A DNA stretch of 45,402 nucleotides, from the NCBI GenBank assembly GCA_024998565.1, contig JACOEM010000012.1, positions 1 through 45,402 of the forward strand, in the 5' to 3' direction. Below, in pieces: positions 8,496 to 17,000 of this stretch; position 1 is the first letter of the stretch, and the number at the start of each line of letters is the position of its first letter. The position numbers were made by a program, and so were the translations under genes. Source of the stretch: Nitrospira sp. (GTDB lineage Bacteria > Nitrospirota > Nitrospiria > Nitrospirales > Nitrospiraceae). The notes below the pieces were generated by a model that saw only the letters and a program-made list of their open reading frames with translations, was not told the DNA's origin and ran no database searches.

Positions 8496-9523
8496 TTGCG
8501 AGGAGATCCTTCCTTGTCGGATTTCTTGGGTTCGACGAATCCATAGTCCGCCAGTGTGCGTTTGGCCCGATCACCCGATGCAGCCGTCGGCGATTCGAGG
8601 CCGTTGACCTCGGCGGCATTGGAGTCTTGGTAGGGGACGAGAATCAGGTGGTTGACTCGGTCGATTCCCACATCAGATGGGCCCGGCAGGTATTCCGCGA
8701 TCACCTGGAACTTCCCGTTCGGGAGCATGCGCCAGATCTTGCCCTTCGTCCCATCCGAGACATACATGCTACCCCACCGGTCGAAATCCACGCCGCTGAG
8801 ATTCTGGAACCGGGCGGTAAAAAATCCGTTCGACGCCAGTTCTGTGAGCGCACCTTCCGGGGTGATGTCGAAGATCTTTCCGGAATCATAACTGACCACC
8901 ACCACATGTCCGGTCTTGGGATGCACGGCGACTCCGGAGGGGCCGGCCAGGTGCGCACCGGAGACATACAACGACAGCGTCAATGTCGGCGCTAGATCCA
9001 CGCGATAGATCGCGTTGCCGCCCTGGTCGGCCAGGTAGAGATGGCCTTGGCCATCGGAGGCCACATCGGTGAGGGACTGGGCGGCGCCGCCGGCTGCGGG
9101 GCGTGGGAGCGCCAGCGTGGCGAGAGGTTTCCCCGTCGTCTTGTCGAAGGCGCGCAGGGTATCCAGATCGGTCACATAGAGGACGTCATCAACGACCACC
9201 ATGCCCTTGGGAGCATGGAGCGTGACGTCGCCGCGGCCGCCCTCAATAAACTTGAAGGCGGTGATCCGGCCGTCGTCGCTCAGCTTGGTGATGAATCCAT
9301 TGTTATCCCGGGCATCGGTTTCCCCGTTGATGTTGGAAATAAAATAGGACCTGGTCGCCGGGTCGGCCAGAAAGCTATGCGGAGACTCCAGTCCGCTCAC
9401 TTGGAGAGCCCAGGCCCAGGGGTGATGGAGCAGGACGCCAATGACCAGGGCGAGCGCCGGGCCGAGACCGCGGCGGCGCAGTCGCCGTGTGAATCTGTTG
9501 TGGCGGATGGTCGTGGAAATCAT
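8492..9523 (-). CDS. Secreted NHL-repeat / SMP-30-like beta-propeller protein
   Basis: The frame is open far upstream (to 10687), but only the part from ATG 9523 is believable. From there an Arg-rich n-region and hydrophobic core ending near AWA-LQVSG form a Sec signal peptide, giving 343 residues in total. The body contains repeated propeller blades, for example SLTDVASDGQGHLYLADQGG, GPSGVAVHPKTG and LSGVDFDRWGSMYVSDG. This is typical of NHL or SMP-30/gluconolactonase-like folds. Such proteins act as periplasmic binding scaffolds or lactonases. No catalytic assignment can be made here. A promoter with TTGACA and TACGAT lies just upstream and also excludes the longer frame. The next gene overlaps by 4 nt. 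Confidence 0.85.
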   Translation of the reverse strand: MISTTIRHNRFTRRLRRRGLGPALALVIGVLLHHPWAWALQVSGLESPHSFLADPATRSYFISNINGETDARDNNGFITKLSDDGRITAFKFIEGGRGDVTLHAPKGMVVVDDVLYVTDLDTLRAFDKTTGKPLATLALPRPAAGGAAQSLTDVASDGQGHLYLADQGGNAIYRVDLAPTLTLSLYVSGAHLAGPSGVAVHPKTGHVVVVSYDSGKIFDITPEGALTELASNGFFTARFQNLSGVDFDRWGSMYVSDGTKGKIWRMLPNGKFQVIAEYLPGPSDVGIDRVNHLILVPYQDSNAAEVNGLESPTAASGDRAKRTLADYGFVEPKKSDKEGSPRK

Positions 9524-9558
9524 CAACGAAGGTGTCGCACAGAGGATTCTGTAGATGC

Positions 9559-9588
9559 ATCGTAGCCAAGGGCCTCGGAGACTGTCAA
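9559..9588 (-). promoter_or_regulatory. Sigma70-type promoter for the NHL-repeat gene
   Basis: On the minus strand TTGACA (9588-9583) and TACGAT (9564-9559) are separated by 18 bp. Transcription would begin near 9552, about 29 nt before the ATG at 9523. The -35 is a perfect consensus and the -10 matches four of six. Confidence 0.65.
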
Positions 9589-9708
9589 GGAAGCCGCAGG
9601 TCGGTGCAAGGGGAACGACTGCTCGCGGAGTGGCGACGACAGGAGAGAAGCGGTGAAATATGGCCTCCCCACGGGGCGTTGTCGGTGGTCTACGCGGAGC
9701 CGCCAGCG

Positions 9709-9738
9709 TTGACTTGTTGAAAAATTGCCTGCTATGGT
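9709..9738 (+). promoter_or_regulatory. Sigma70-type promoter for folD
   Basis: TTGACT (9709-9714) and TATGGT (9733-9738) are separated by 18 bp. The predicted transcript starts near 9745. This leaves a ~34-nt leader before the GTG at 9779 and argues against the in-frame TTG 9725 and ATG 9734, which lie inside the promoter. Confidence 0.6.
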
Positions 9739-9778
9739 GCCGACACTTTTTGATTCTATTCAGGCCAGGGAGGATATC

Positions 9779-10639
9779 GTGGCAGCTCGAATTATCGATG
9801 GAAAAGCGTTGGCACAGCAAGTCCGGGAACGACTGGCTGTAGAGTCGGCCGCGGTGCTGGCCAAAACAGGAGTCAAGCCTGGACTGGCGACGATTTTGGT
9901 GGGAGACGATCCTGCGTCGCACGTGTACGTCAGGAATAAACAGAAGGCCTGCGAATTGGCAGGGATCTATGTGGACGATCACAAATTGCCGGCTAGCACG
10001 ACGCAAGCAGAGCTGCTGGCATTGATCGAAAAGAAGAACGCCGATCCGAAGATTCACGGCATCCTGGTCCAGCTGCCGCTGCCCAAGCACATCGAGAGCC
10101 GCGTGGTACTGGAGGCGGTCTCGCCGAATAAGGATGCCGACGGGTTTCACCCCTACAACTTCGGACGGTTGGTCGAAGGCAACCCGGTCTTCGAAGCCTG
10201 TACGCCGAAGGGGGTCATCAAGATGATCGAATCGACCGGCGTGTCGATCGAAGGCAAGCGCGCCGTGGTCGTCGGACGGAGCAATATCGTCGGCAAACCG
10301 TTGGCGCTGATGTTGCTCCAACGCAATGCCACCGTTACGATTTGCCATTCGAAGACGAAGGACCTTGCGGCGGTCTGCCGTGAGGCCGATCTGCTGTTGG
10401 TGGCGATCGGGAAAGCCAAGTTCGTGACGGCGGATATGGTGCGAGAGGGTGCGGTCGTGATCGACGTGGGCACCAACAAGCTGCCGGACGGCAAGCTCTG
10501 CGGCGACGTGGATTTCGAGCCGGTCAGCCACAAGGCCGGGTGGATCAGCCCGGTTCCCGGCGGAGTCGGGCCGATGACGATTGCGATGTTGCTCGACAAT
10601 ACGGTTGAATCTGCTAAGAGAATGGCAGGGATGAAATAG
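9779..10639 (+). CDS. folD: Bifunctional methylenetetrahydrofolate dehydrogenase / cyclohydrolase
   Basis: The enzyme interconverts 5,10-methylene-THF, 5,10-methenyl-THF and 10-formyl-THF in the cytosol. The start is GTG 9779 (ARIIDGKALAQ follows), with AGGGAGGA at good spacing; this gives 286 residues, the usual FolD length. Visible family motifs are YVRNKQKAC with the catalytic Lys, GILVQLPLPKHI, the PNKDADGFHPYNFGRL segment, the Rossmann motif VVGRSNIVGKP and the C-terminal PVPGGVGPMTIAML. The next plus-strand gene is a methylene-THF reductase, so the two form a one-carbon pathway pair, although 172 bp separate them and a second promoter is possible. Confidence 0.97.
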   Translation: MAARIIDGKALAQQVRERLAVESAAVLAKTGVKPGLATILVGDDPASHVYVRNKQKACELAGIYVDDHKLPASTTQAELLALIEKKNADPKIHGILVQLPLPKHIESRVVLEAVSPNKDADGFHPYNFGRLVEGNPVFEACTPKGVIKMIESTGVSIEGKRAVVVGRSNIVGKPLALMLLQRNATVTICHSKTKDLAAVCREADLLLVAIGKAKFVTADMVREGAVVIDVGTNKLPDGKLCGDVDFEPVSHKAGWISPVPGGVGPMTIAMLLDNTVESAKRMAGMK

Positions 10640-10811
10640 GGTTGATCGAGAGGCTGTTGGCTCATTTGCTCGCCGGTGAGCGCCCACGTGATGCCCGGCA
10701 TCCCTCGCATCGCATCACGCGCGGCCCCGGAAGGCCCTCGTTGGGCCAGCGGCTTGTCCGTTGCGACCGTGGAGAAGGGCAGGTAAGGATCGAGATGCAT
10801 AGGAGACTCGC

Positions 10812-11702
10812 ATGAGCCGAGAGCCGCGGCGACTCAAAGACGTATTGGCCCAGGGACAATTTGCCGTGACGGTGGAGTATAACCCGCCGAAGGGCACGAA
10901 CCTGACCCATGTGGTGGAAAGTGCCAAGGCGCTCGTCGGACGCGTGCATGGGGTGAACGTCACCGACAACACGGCCGCGATCGTGCGTGCCGGGTCCTTG
11001 CCGGTCTGCCGTGTGTTGTATGAGTTGGGGCATGACCCGGTGATGCAGCTGACCTGTCGGGACCGTAATCGGATCGCGATGCAATCCGATCTCATGGGGG
11101 CGCACATTCTGGGCATCCGGAACATCCTCTGTCTGACCGGAGACTATCCCACCGTAGGCGACCATAAAGAAGCCAAGCCGGTGTACGACCTGGATTCTGT
11201 TCAGGTCATGCAGCTGGTCACGGGATTGAATAACGGGAAGGACTATGCGGGCAACAAGCTCGACGGGTCCACCGCTTTTACGATCGGCGGGGCCGTGACT
11301 CCCGAAGCCGATCCGCTCGGCCCGATGTTGGTCAAGTTCGAGGTCAAAGTGCGGGCGGGCGCGGAGTTCTTTCAAACCCAGGCGATTTATCAGCCGGAGC
11401 AGTTCAAGAAATTCATGGAGGCGGTGCGTCCCTTCAAGGTCAAGGTGCTGGCCGGAATTCTGTTGCTCCGTAGCGCGAAGATGGCAGAATTCATGAACGC
11501 CAACATTCCCGGCGTCTGTGTGCCGCAGGACATGATCGACGAAATGCGCGCGGCGGGGGACAAGCGGGCCCTCGATGCCGGTGTTGAGATTGCCGTGCGC
11601 ACCATCAAAGCCGTGCGGCCGTACTGCGACGGAGTGCACATCATGGCGATCAAGTCGACGGAGCGGCTGCCGGAAATTCTTACGAAAGCAGAGCTCGGGT
11701 GA
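10812..11702 (+). CDS. metF: 5,10-methylenetetrahydrofolate reductase, catalytic subunit
   Basis: This 296-residue TIM-barrel protein belongs to the MTHFR superfamily. It reduces methylene-THF to methyl-THF with FAD. Visible support includes VTVEYNPPKG near the N-terminus with the catalytic Glu, the HGVNVTDN segment, the LTCRDRNRIAMQSDLMG motif and GIRNILCLTGD. FFQTQAIY is present toward the C-terminal half. It follows folD and overlaps panB by one base. It has no C-terminal cysteine-rich extension; a separate small gene at 24951-25199 resembles exactly such an extension. The physiological reductant (NADH, ferredoxin or other) cannot be read from sequence. The family call is firm. Confidence 0.93.
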   Translation: MSREPRRLKDVLAQGQFAVTVEYNPPKGTNLTHVVESAKALVGRVHGVNVTDNTAAIVRAGSLPVCRVLYELGHDPVMQLTCRDRNRIAMQSDLMGAHILGIRNILCLTGDYPTVGDHKEAKPVYDLDSVQVMQLVTGLNNGKDYAGNKLDGSTAFTIGGAVTPEADPLGPMLVKFEVKVRAGAEFFQTQAIYQPEQFKKFMEAVRPFKVKVLAGILLLRSAKMAEFMNANIPGVCVPQDMIDEMRAAGDKRALDAGVEIAVRTIKAVRPYCDGVHIMAIKSTERLPEILTKAELG

Positions 11703-12490
11703 TGACCGTCCCGGACTTGCAGAAGTGCAAGCGCGACAGACGGAAGATCACGGTCGTCACCGCGTACGACGCGTTGTTTGCGCGCATCGTCGAAGAGGCG
11801 GGCATCGACGTGATCCTGGTGGGCGATTCCCTGGGGGTGGTGGTACAGGGCAAGTCCAACACCCTCTCAGTCACGATGGAGGAGATGCTGTACCATACCA
11901 AACTGGTGGCCGGAGCGACTCAGCGGTCGTTGGTCATCGGCGATATGCCGTTCCTGTCCTACCAGGTCAGCCAGGAGGAGGCACTTCGAAACGCCGGCCG
12001 GTTCATTCAGGCCGGAGCCCATGCCGTGAAGCTGGAAGGGGGAGCTGCGGTTGCGGACCGTGTGTCGGCGATCGTGAAAATTGGTGTCCCGGTGATGGGG
12101 CACCTCGGGATGACGCCGCAATCGGTTCATCAGTACGGCGGGTATAAGGTTCAGGGAAAGGGCAAGGATCGGGCGCAGCAACTGCTTGAAGACGCGCAGG
12201 CGTTGGAAGCGGCCGGGGCCATAGGGATCGTGCTGGAAGCGATTCCCGCGGGGTTGGCCAAGACCGTGACGGAGGCACTCACGATTCCGACGATCGGCAT
12301 CGGGGCCGGCCCGCATTGCGATGGTCAGGTGCTGGTGTTGTACGACCTGCTGGGTCTCTTCGATGAGTTTGTGCCGAAGTTCGTCAAACCCTACGCGCAT
12401 CTCAAGGTCGATGCTCTGCAGGCTCTCCGCCGGTACAAGGATGAGGTTGAGCAGGGCACCTTCCCGTCCGATTCTGAAAGTTATCACTAG
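11702..12490 (+). CDS. panB: 3-methyl-2-oxobutanoate hydroxymethyltransferase
   Basis: PanB transfers a hydroxymethyl group from methylene-THF to 2-oxoisovalerate to make ketopantoate for coenzyme A. The protein is 262 residues from ATG 11702, the usual length. Motifs seen are VTAYDALFARI, VGDSLGVVVQG, the Mg-ligand region around GDMPFLSYQ, VKLEGG, GHLGMTPQS and IGIGAGPHCDGQVLVLYD. The start overlaps the metF stop as TGATG; a GTG three bases earlier is a less likely alternative. It uses the methylene-THF pool produced by FolD, which gives the folD-metF-panB run metabolic logic. Confidence 0.96.
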   Translation: MTVPDLQKCKRDRRKITVVTAYDALFARIVEEAGIDVILVGDSLGVVVQGKSNTLSVTMEEMLYHTKLVAGATQRSLVIGDMPFLSYQVSQEEALRNAGRFIQAGAHAVKLEGGAAVADRVSAIVKIGVPVMGHLGMTPQSVHQYGGYKVQGKGKDRAQQLLEDAQALEAAGAIGIVLEAIPAGLAKTVTEALTIPTIGIGAGPHCDGQVLVLYDLLGLFDEFVPKFVKPYAHLKVDALQALRRYKDEVEQGTFPSDSESYH

Positions 12491-12590
12491 CCGGTTGCCG
12501 CTTCCCCCAACTTCGATCCCGGCTGGAATCAATCCTTACCGTTGCCAGCAGCGACGATGCGGCTTACTTCTCGACGCGGACCTGCTTGAA

Positions 12591-12627
12591 CCATCGAAGG
12601 TGTTCCTGGCCCTACCAGGAGCGATGG
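12591..12627. terminator. Possible hairpin between convergent panB and DUF309 genes
   Basis: TCCTGG/CCAGGA pairs around a CCCTA loop, with an outer CCATCG/CGATGG pair separated by an internal loop on one side. It lies in the 142-bp gap between convergent genes, where a terminator is expected. There is no T-tract, so intrinsic termination is doubtful. Confidence 0.35.
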
Positions 12628-12632
12628 ATTGC

Positions 12633-13172
12633 TCAGGGGGCCTTGTTCACTGATGGCCCGTTGCCACAGTGCTCCAATCGAATACGCACGGCTGGCCGGC
12701 TGGTGTCCCCCATCCACATTGTGACGTCATCGGCGAATGTGACGGTATCAAGCCCCATGTAGGAGGCGGGACTGTTCTGCAGGCGCAGGAGCCCGCTATG
12801 GGCAAGCTTGCGCACGGCTGCCTCATTGCCGAGCGCGCGTTTGAGATGGGCGGCGGCGAGTTGAATGAGGGCTTGGAAGTAGTTGCCCGCCGTCGTTCTG
12901 CGTCCGCACGCGTGCCACAACCCCTCCAACACTTCGTGCGATTCCCACCAGTACCCGAAGTTATAGAGATCGACCGCATACAAATAGTCTTCTGAATTCG
13001 ACCATTGGTGCGGTTCAAACGGGCGCGGGCGTGGCTCCGGCTCTGCGAAGGAATGCCCCAGTGGATCGCGGCGTGGATGTGGAGTCAGGCCCGGGAGGAA
13101 TCGGTAGGTCGGCAGCGCCCTGCTATTGTAGCGGGGCCAATCGACCGTGAGCGGGTGCTCATTTGTCTCCAC
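12633..13172 (-). CDS. DUF309 family protein
   Basis: The protein is 179 residues from a GTG at 13172. This start has AGGAG a few bases upstream and overlaps the ApaH gene end by 14 bp; longer versions of the frame would run through that gene. The core YWWESHEVLEGLWHACG (about 70-90) and the following NYFQALIQLAAAHLKR helix are diagnostic of DUF309, an all-helical family of unknown function. The N-terminal ~50 residues are Pro/Arg-rich and look disordered. It is the last gene of the minus-strand operon with two hybrid kinases and the cytochrome module. No function is proposed. Confidence 0.8.
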   Translation of the reverse strand: METNEHPLTVDWPRYNSRALPTYRFLPGLTPHPRRDPLGHSFAEPEPRPRPFEPHQWSNSEDYLYAVDLYNFGYWWESHEVLEGLWHACGRRTTAGNYFQALIQLAAAHLKRALGNEAAVRKLAHSGLLRLQNSPASYMGLDTVTFADDVTMWMGDTSRPAVRIRLEHCGNGPSVNKAP

Positions 13173-13977
13173 GTGTCTCCTCGCAACGCACTTGGAAGAC
13201 CTTCCGGTCCTCCAGTCGTACGGCGGTGAGTTGCCGCCCATAGACGCAGCCGCTGTCCAGGGCACACAGATTCGGTGTGAGATGCAGGCCCATTGCCGCC
13301 CAATGCCCGAACACAATTGTGGCGGTCGCACTTCGTCGGTTCGGGACATCGAACCAGGGGCGAAATCCCTGGGGTGTGAGTTTCGGCGGGCCGGAGAAGG
13401 TCGATTCCATGATACTGTCGTCGGAGCAGGTTCTGATTCGGGTCAACACTTTGATGATGGTGGCAAGGCGCACCGGGCCTTTCAGATCGGAGTGCCATTG
13501 CAGAGAGCCGCTGGGGTGAAGGGCGCGAAGCGTTGCGCTGGATTGTTCTCCCCGCAGTGCCGTTTCTGCCTCCATGGCGAATTGCTGGGCCTCCTCGATC
13601 GTCCAGTGCGGCAAGAGCCCCGCATGGACCAGTACATAGGAGCCCTCCCGATAGAGCAACGGCTGCTGTCTGAGCCAGGCCGTGAGTTCGCCGCAGTCCT
13701 GGGCATCGAGGATTTGGGTCAACGTATCGTCGCGCCGAAGGGGTGTCAGGCCGGTCGCCACGGCAAGCAGGAACAGATCGTGATTGCCGAGCACGGTGAC
13801 CGCAGCCGGCCCGAGGTCCCGGATATAGCGAAGGACACCAAGCGAGTCCGGCCCGCGATTGACGAGATCCCCCACGAACCAGAGACGGTCCTGTGCCGGA
13901 TTGAATCCGACCGTCTTGGTGAGCTGTCTGAGCGAGGCAAAGCAGCCTTGTACATCGCCGATTGCATAGGTAGCCAT
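13159..13977 (-). CDS. apaH: Symmetrical bis(5'-nucleosyl)-tetraphosphatase, ApaH type
   Basis: ApaH hydrolyses Ap4A to two ADP and is a PPP-family metallophosphatase that can also remove NpN caps from RNA. The protein is 272 residues from ATG 13977, starting MATYAIGDVQGC as family members do (E. coli ApaH is about 280). The metal-site motifs GDVQGC, GDLVNRGPDS and GNHD are all visible, as is a later VHAGLLPHW motif with a metal-ligand His. Two upstream in-frame starts (ATG 14010, TTG 14016) are possible; none has a strong Shine-Dalgarno. It lies 66 bp after a giant hybrid kinase gene and overlaps the DUF309 gene. Confidence 0.92.
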   Translation of the reverse strand: MATYAIGDVQGCFASLRQLTKTVGFNPAQDRLWFVGDLVNRGPDSLGVLRYIRDLGPAAVTVLGNHDLFLLAVATGLTPLRRDDTLTQILDAQDCGELTAWLRQQPLLYREGSYVLVHAGLLPHWTIEEAQQFAMEAETALRGEQSSATLRALHPSGSLQWHSDLKGPVRLATIIKVLTRIRTCSDDSIMESTFSGPPKLTPQGFRPWFDVPNRRSATATIVFGHWAAMGLHLTPNLCALDSGCVYGRQLTAVRLEDRKVFQVRCEETRGDK

Positions 13978-14043
13978 GAGTGCGTGCAGACTAGCGCGGA
14001 CGACGTTCATTCGCAAGTCGCGAGAGCCGGTCGAGCGGTTGGT

Positions 14044-17000
14044 TTATCGGGCGGAGCGCTGTTGTAGTTCCGAGGTGATCGCGGCGCAGGCGAACTGATG
14101 GGCTTCGATGAGTTGCGACAGACGGTGCGCAGCCTCGTCGTTCCGGGCAAGCCGTCCAAGGGTCTCCAATTCTTTGCAATGGGCGGCGGTGGCCAGGACG
14201 CCGAGCTGGGCGCTGCTGGACTTCAAGCGGTGGGCGGCCTGAGAAAGAGCGACCGAATCCTGTGACTGCACGGCGGAGCGAATCTGCTCCACGAGCTGGC
14301 GGGAATCATCCAAGTAGGTTGCCAGCACGCGGGCTAAGATGTCGGGCCGTCCCGGGCGTTGGAGCGACAGAATCGCATCCCAGGCAGTCTTGTCGATGGT
14401 TGTCGGAACCGGTGCTTCCTCTGTGGCGGCCGGTTCGTCGGCGTCGGCGGTATGGGTGGAGGAGGCCTGGTCGGTCTCGCTCGCCTTGGCTGGCTGTGGC
14501 GTCAACCATTGCATGAGCAAGGCGTGTAGCTGCGAGACGGTAAACGGTTTGGTGAGATAGTCGTCCATCCCGGCGGCCAGGCAACGGGCGCGATCGCCTT
14601 CCATGGCATTGGCGGTCAACGCGATGATGGGCACATGGCGACGGTCGGTCGCCGTCGCTTCCTGCCGGCGAATGGCTGCTGTGGCAGTGAAACCATCCAT
14701 CTCGGGCATCTGGCAGTCCATGAGAATGAGGTCGAACCGGCCGGTTGTGGCTGCCTCGACGGCGGCCCGTCCGTTGGGTGCGATCGTGATGCGACATCCC
14801 AGCATGTCCAGCATGAAGGATGCCACATCCTGGTTGACGGGGTTATCCTCGGCCAGGAGGATGTGGGCGTCGACGTGCGGACGCGGGGTCGGCGCGGACT
14901 CCGGGCTGTGGGGCACTGGTCCGGCGGACCCTCCGAGCACTCGCGTCAGGCAGTCTTTGAGCAGTGACTGTCGCACCGGCTTGCGCAGGAAGCTGTGAAA
15001 GAGCCGGTGGGTTACGTCGCTGTCGTCCGAGAGACGCTCGACTGAGCTGAGTGCGATCAGGGGGAGATTCTGATAAGCCGTCTGCTGTTTGATGGAACGC
15101 GCGAGATCGACGCCGTCCCGCCCCGGCATTCGAAGGTCGAGGATGGCCATGTCGATTCGATGCTGCGTGTGCCGGAAGTGCTCCAATTGGAGGAGCGCAT
15201 CGTCGGCAGACTCCGCGGTGAAGACCGTGGCTCCCCAACTCCGCAGGTGGGTGGCCAGAATCTCGAGGTTTGTGCGTGCGTCATCGACGATCAGGATCTG
15301 CCGTCCGGCGAGATGGCGTTCGGCAAGCGGAGGGTATGCGGCGTGAGCACTTCCACGTGTGACGGTGAATGTGAACGAGAACGTCGTGCCCTGACCGGGC
15401 GCACTCACCAGGCCGACTTCACCACCCATCAGCCGTACCAGTTGTTTGACGATCGCCAGGCCGAGCCCGGTGCCGCCGAATCGCCGGGTGGTAGAGCCGT
15501 CGGCCTGGGTGAACGCCGTGAACAGTTGGGCCTGAGCGGCGTCAGGAATGCCGATGCCGGTATCGCGCACCTGGCAAGCGAGTGTGAGGGTATCCGCCTG
15601 TTGCTCTGCCAGCGCAAACGCGACCGTCACCTCCCCCTGTGTCGTGAACTTGATGGCGTTGCCGATCAGGTTGAGCAGAATTTGGCGTAGACGGACAGGG
15701 TCTCCCACGAGACTATCCGGCACCTCGGCCGGGATGAAGTAGGTCAACTCCAGTTTCTTGTTGCCCGCGGCCCCGGCAAACAATTCGACTGCCTCCTCAA
15801 CGACCTGTCTCAGGCCGAACTCCACCTGTTCGAGTTCAAGCTTTCCCGCTTCGATCTTGGAGAAATCCAGAATGTCATTGATGACCTCGAGGAGGGCCAC
15901 GCCTGAGCGGCGGACGGTTTCCAACAGCGACTGTTGTTTGGCCGAGAGACTGGTGCTCAGCAGCAGTTCGGTCATTCCGAGGACGCCGTTCAGCGGTGTG
16001 CGGATTTCATGACTCATGTTGGCCAGGAACCGAGACTTTGCCACATTGGCTGCCTCGGCCGCTTCTTTGGCCGAAACCAACTCCTGTGCCGTCAGCTTCA
16101 GCGGCGTGATATCGGTGGCGATGCCGAGGTAGCCGGTGATCCGGCCATCCGCCTCCCGCAGTGCCGTGACATTCAACAGTACCGTCTTCCTGGTGCCATC
16201 CTTACACACGTACGCCCACTCGTGCTCGTTGGGGAGATTCCGCCGGCATTTTTCGACGAACACGTCGAAGCCCGGTTCGATCGTGGTCCCCAATTCCGCG
16301 GAAAACTGGCGCGCTCGCGCGACCACTTCGTCCAAGTCGTGGAAGATGCCCGGGGTCTGTTTGCCGACTAATTCATCGGCGCTGTATCCCAGCAGGGCTT
16401 CCGCCGCCGGATTGAAGACCTGGATCATGCCGTCGGGCTTGCACGAGATGATCGCATGACCGGCGTTGTCCAGCATGGCCTTCTGGAAGGTCGAATAGGC
16501 CTGCAATGCGGTTTCGCTGCGGCGTTGTTCGGTAATGTCGCGGACGGTCGCCTGCAGTCCGGTGGTCCCTTTCAATGTGATGCGGGTCAACTGTACGCTC
16601 GCCAGGAAGGCGGGGCCGCCGACTCGTTTGTGTAACCACTCGAAGCTGTGAGAGCCTTCTTGAAGGGCCATCCCAATCATCTTCGGCGCCTTGACCATGG
16701 ATTCTTCGCCGTCAGGCTGATGCTCGGGAGAGACGTCCCATGGTCCGAGTGACGTGAAATGCTCGGCGTCCCGCGCCCCGAAGAGTTGAACGGTCGCCGG
16801 GTTGCAGGCCGTGAAATTCCAATTCGGGGACGACAAAATCATGATGGCATCGCGCGAGGACTCGAACAGCTCGCGATACTTCTCTTCGCTCTCGTGCAGG
16901 ATCGATTCGTGTGCGGTCCGGTCGGTGATATCTTCGGCGATGCCGAGCAGGAAGCGGGGGCGTCCCTGCTCATCCATGACAGGCAGTTTCTTGGTGCGCA

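Noticed and set aside
9725-9778. Longer folD start (TTG 9725 or ATG 9734)
   Set aside because: These codons lie within the promoter -10 region; GTG 9779 has a good Shine-Dalgarno and gives the normal FolD length.
9524-10687. In-frame extension of the NHL-repeat gene to 10687 on the minus strand
   Set aside because: It runs antisense through folD, and a TTGACA/TACGAT promoter and signal peptide place the true start at 9523.
10640-10811. Possible 31-codon frame (start near 10691) between folD and metF
   Set aside because: No Shine-Dalgarno, no recognisable motif and too short to support as a gene.
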